Origin: a virus
DNA: 46,281 nucleotides
IMG/VR virus record: IMGVR_UViG_3300028883_000014
Coordinates: 1 to 46,281 of that record
Reading direction: 5' to 3' (one strand)
Made by a program: the position numbers and the translations under genes. Below the pieces are notes generated by a model. The model did not search any database, had not been told where the DNA came from, and worked only from the letters and a program-made list of their open reading frames with translations. The number at the start of each line of letters is the position of its first letter. Position 1 is the first letter of the stretch. This document shows, in pieces, positions 45,935 to 46,281 of this stretch.

Positions 45935-46281
45935 TCAATCAGGAGAATCGTCCGCGACCCACGTCCCGGACACTGCCGTTATAATCCATCGCGTTTCGTC
46001 AATCGCCTCTAACGTCACGCTTTGTCCAGCGGAATCCGTCTTGCAAGCCAGGTATTCGGCCGCAGAACCGCCATTGATGGTGTCAGACGCACCGGCCTTG
46101 ATGTACAAATCATCGCCACCCGTAGCGTTGGCATCGGCGAATGTAAACACAATACCGGCAGCGGCCGTAGGCAATGTCAGAATCACATTGGCCACACCGC
46201 CATCGTTTCCATCAGAAACACAAAGCTTTCCTGATTCGGCCGCCAACAAAACATCGTCATCGACAAACAATTCCACTGTTC
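45935..46281 (-). CDS. Fibre-like virion protein, C-terminal part of the gene that starts at 1421
   Basis: This is the 3' part of the 546-aa fibre-like protein whose start is at 1421. The frame is identical: base 46276 corresponds to base 122, and 1421 minus 122 is divisible by three. The GTG at 46276 is an internal Val codon, not a start. The C-terminal ~110 residues look like a compact beta domain (FVDDDVLL, LPTAAAGIVFTFADANATGG, YIKAGASDTING, VTLEAIDETRWII). This resembles the small beta-sandwich tips on many metagenomic phage fibres, ending in a Trp-containing strand. Two large stem-loops follow the stop before the adaptor gene. Confidence 0.8.
   Translation of the reverse strand, partial: TVELFVDDDVLLAAESGKLCVSDGNDGGVANVILTLPTAAAGIVFTFADANATGGDDLYIKAGASDTINGGSAAEYLACKTDSAGQSVTLEAIDETRWIITAVSGTWVADDSPD
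46155..46281. repeat. Terminal direct repeat (circular-contig overlap), right copy
   Basis: Identical to bases 1-127. Removing one copy gives a 46,154 bp circle in which the fibre-like gene at 45935-46154/1-1421 is intact. Confidence 0.9.

Noticed and set aside
1-46281. CRISPR arrays, insertion sequences, rRNA and tRNA genes
   Set aside because: No regularly spaced repeats, transposase motifs or complete RNA cloverleafs were seen on either strand.

Overview
This window is a complete circular viral contig. Its first and last 127 bases are identical (1-127 = 46155-46281), so the molecule is 46,154 bp and one fibre-like gene runs across the artificial ends. The gene content is that of a tailed phage with a short, podovirus-type tail: small and large terminase, P22-like portal, scaffold, N4-gp56-type major capsid protein, head-tail adaptor, beta-propeller nozzle-like protein, large internal virion proteins and a pectate-lyase-type tailspike. 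The host cannot be named. It is probably a diderm (Gram-negative-type) bacterium, because the phage carries Sec signal peptides, an outer-membrane-barrel-like protein and an entericidin-like lipoprotein.

Layout. About 41 kb is read on the minus strand in one direction. From a regulatory region at 10.0-10.66 kb it runs: packaging and head (10.0 to 1.4 kb), adaptor, fibres and nozzle (1.4 kb across the junction to 39.9 kb), internal virion proteins and tailspikes (39.9-28.7 kb), a sigma-like protein and membrane proteins (28.7-27.4 kb), a phosphoesterase and a structured non-coding locus (27.4-26.1 kb), then a tightly overlapping cascade of small, often Cys-rich genes with recombination and replication functions (26.1-16.4 kb), ending with a radical SAM protein and a membrane protein (16.4-15.25 kb). 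The plus strand carries a 4.6 kb block (10.66-15.22 kb): small early-type genes, a tyrosine recombinase, and a lysis cassette (secreted protein, entericidin-like lipoprotein, membrane-anchored lysozyme-like protein). The two transcription units converge at a hairpin near 15.25 kb.

How it works together. No DNA polymerase, helicase, primase or RNA polymerase is recognisable, so the phage probably relies on the host replisome. It supplies a replisome-organiser-like protein, an SSB-like protein with a classical acidic tail, NinB-like and Gp157-like proteins, a PD-(D/E)XK-like nuclease and a DNA methyltransferase. Adjacent ATGA start/stop overlaps link most of the small genes.

Most unusual points: (1) seven fibre, spike or adhesin-like virion genes in one region start with Sec-type signal peptides or hydrophobic anchors, while capsid, nozzle and injection proteins do not; (2) three consecutive genes end in versions of the same roughly 30-residue C-terminal module; (3) a promoter, two large stem-loops with CCUCC-containing loops and a U-tract form a candidate phage small RNA or attenuated leader, next to a nested palindrome with DnaA-box-like sites; (4) a radical SAM protein with an auxiliary Cys cluster is paired with a small membrane protein; (5) a CTATAGGAG element resembling the core of a T7 promoter lies before five plus-strand genes. 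All function calls come from motif reading alone; no database search was run.
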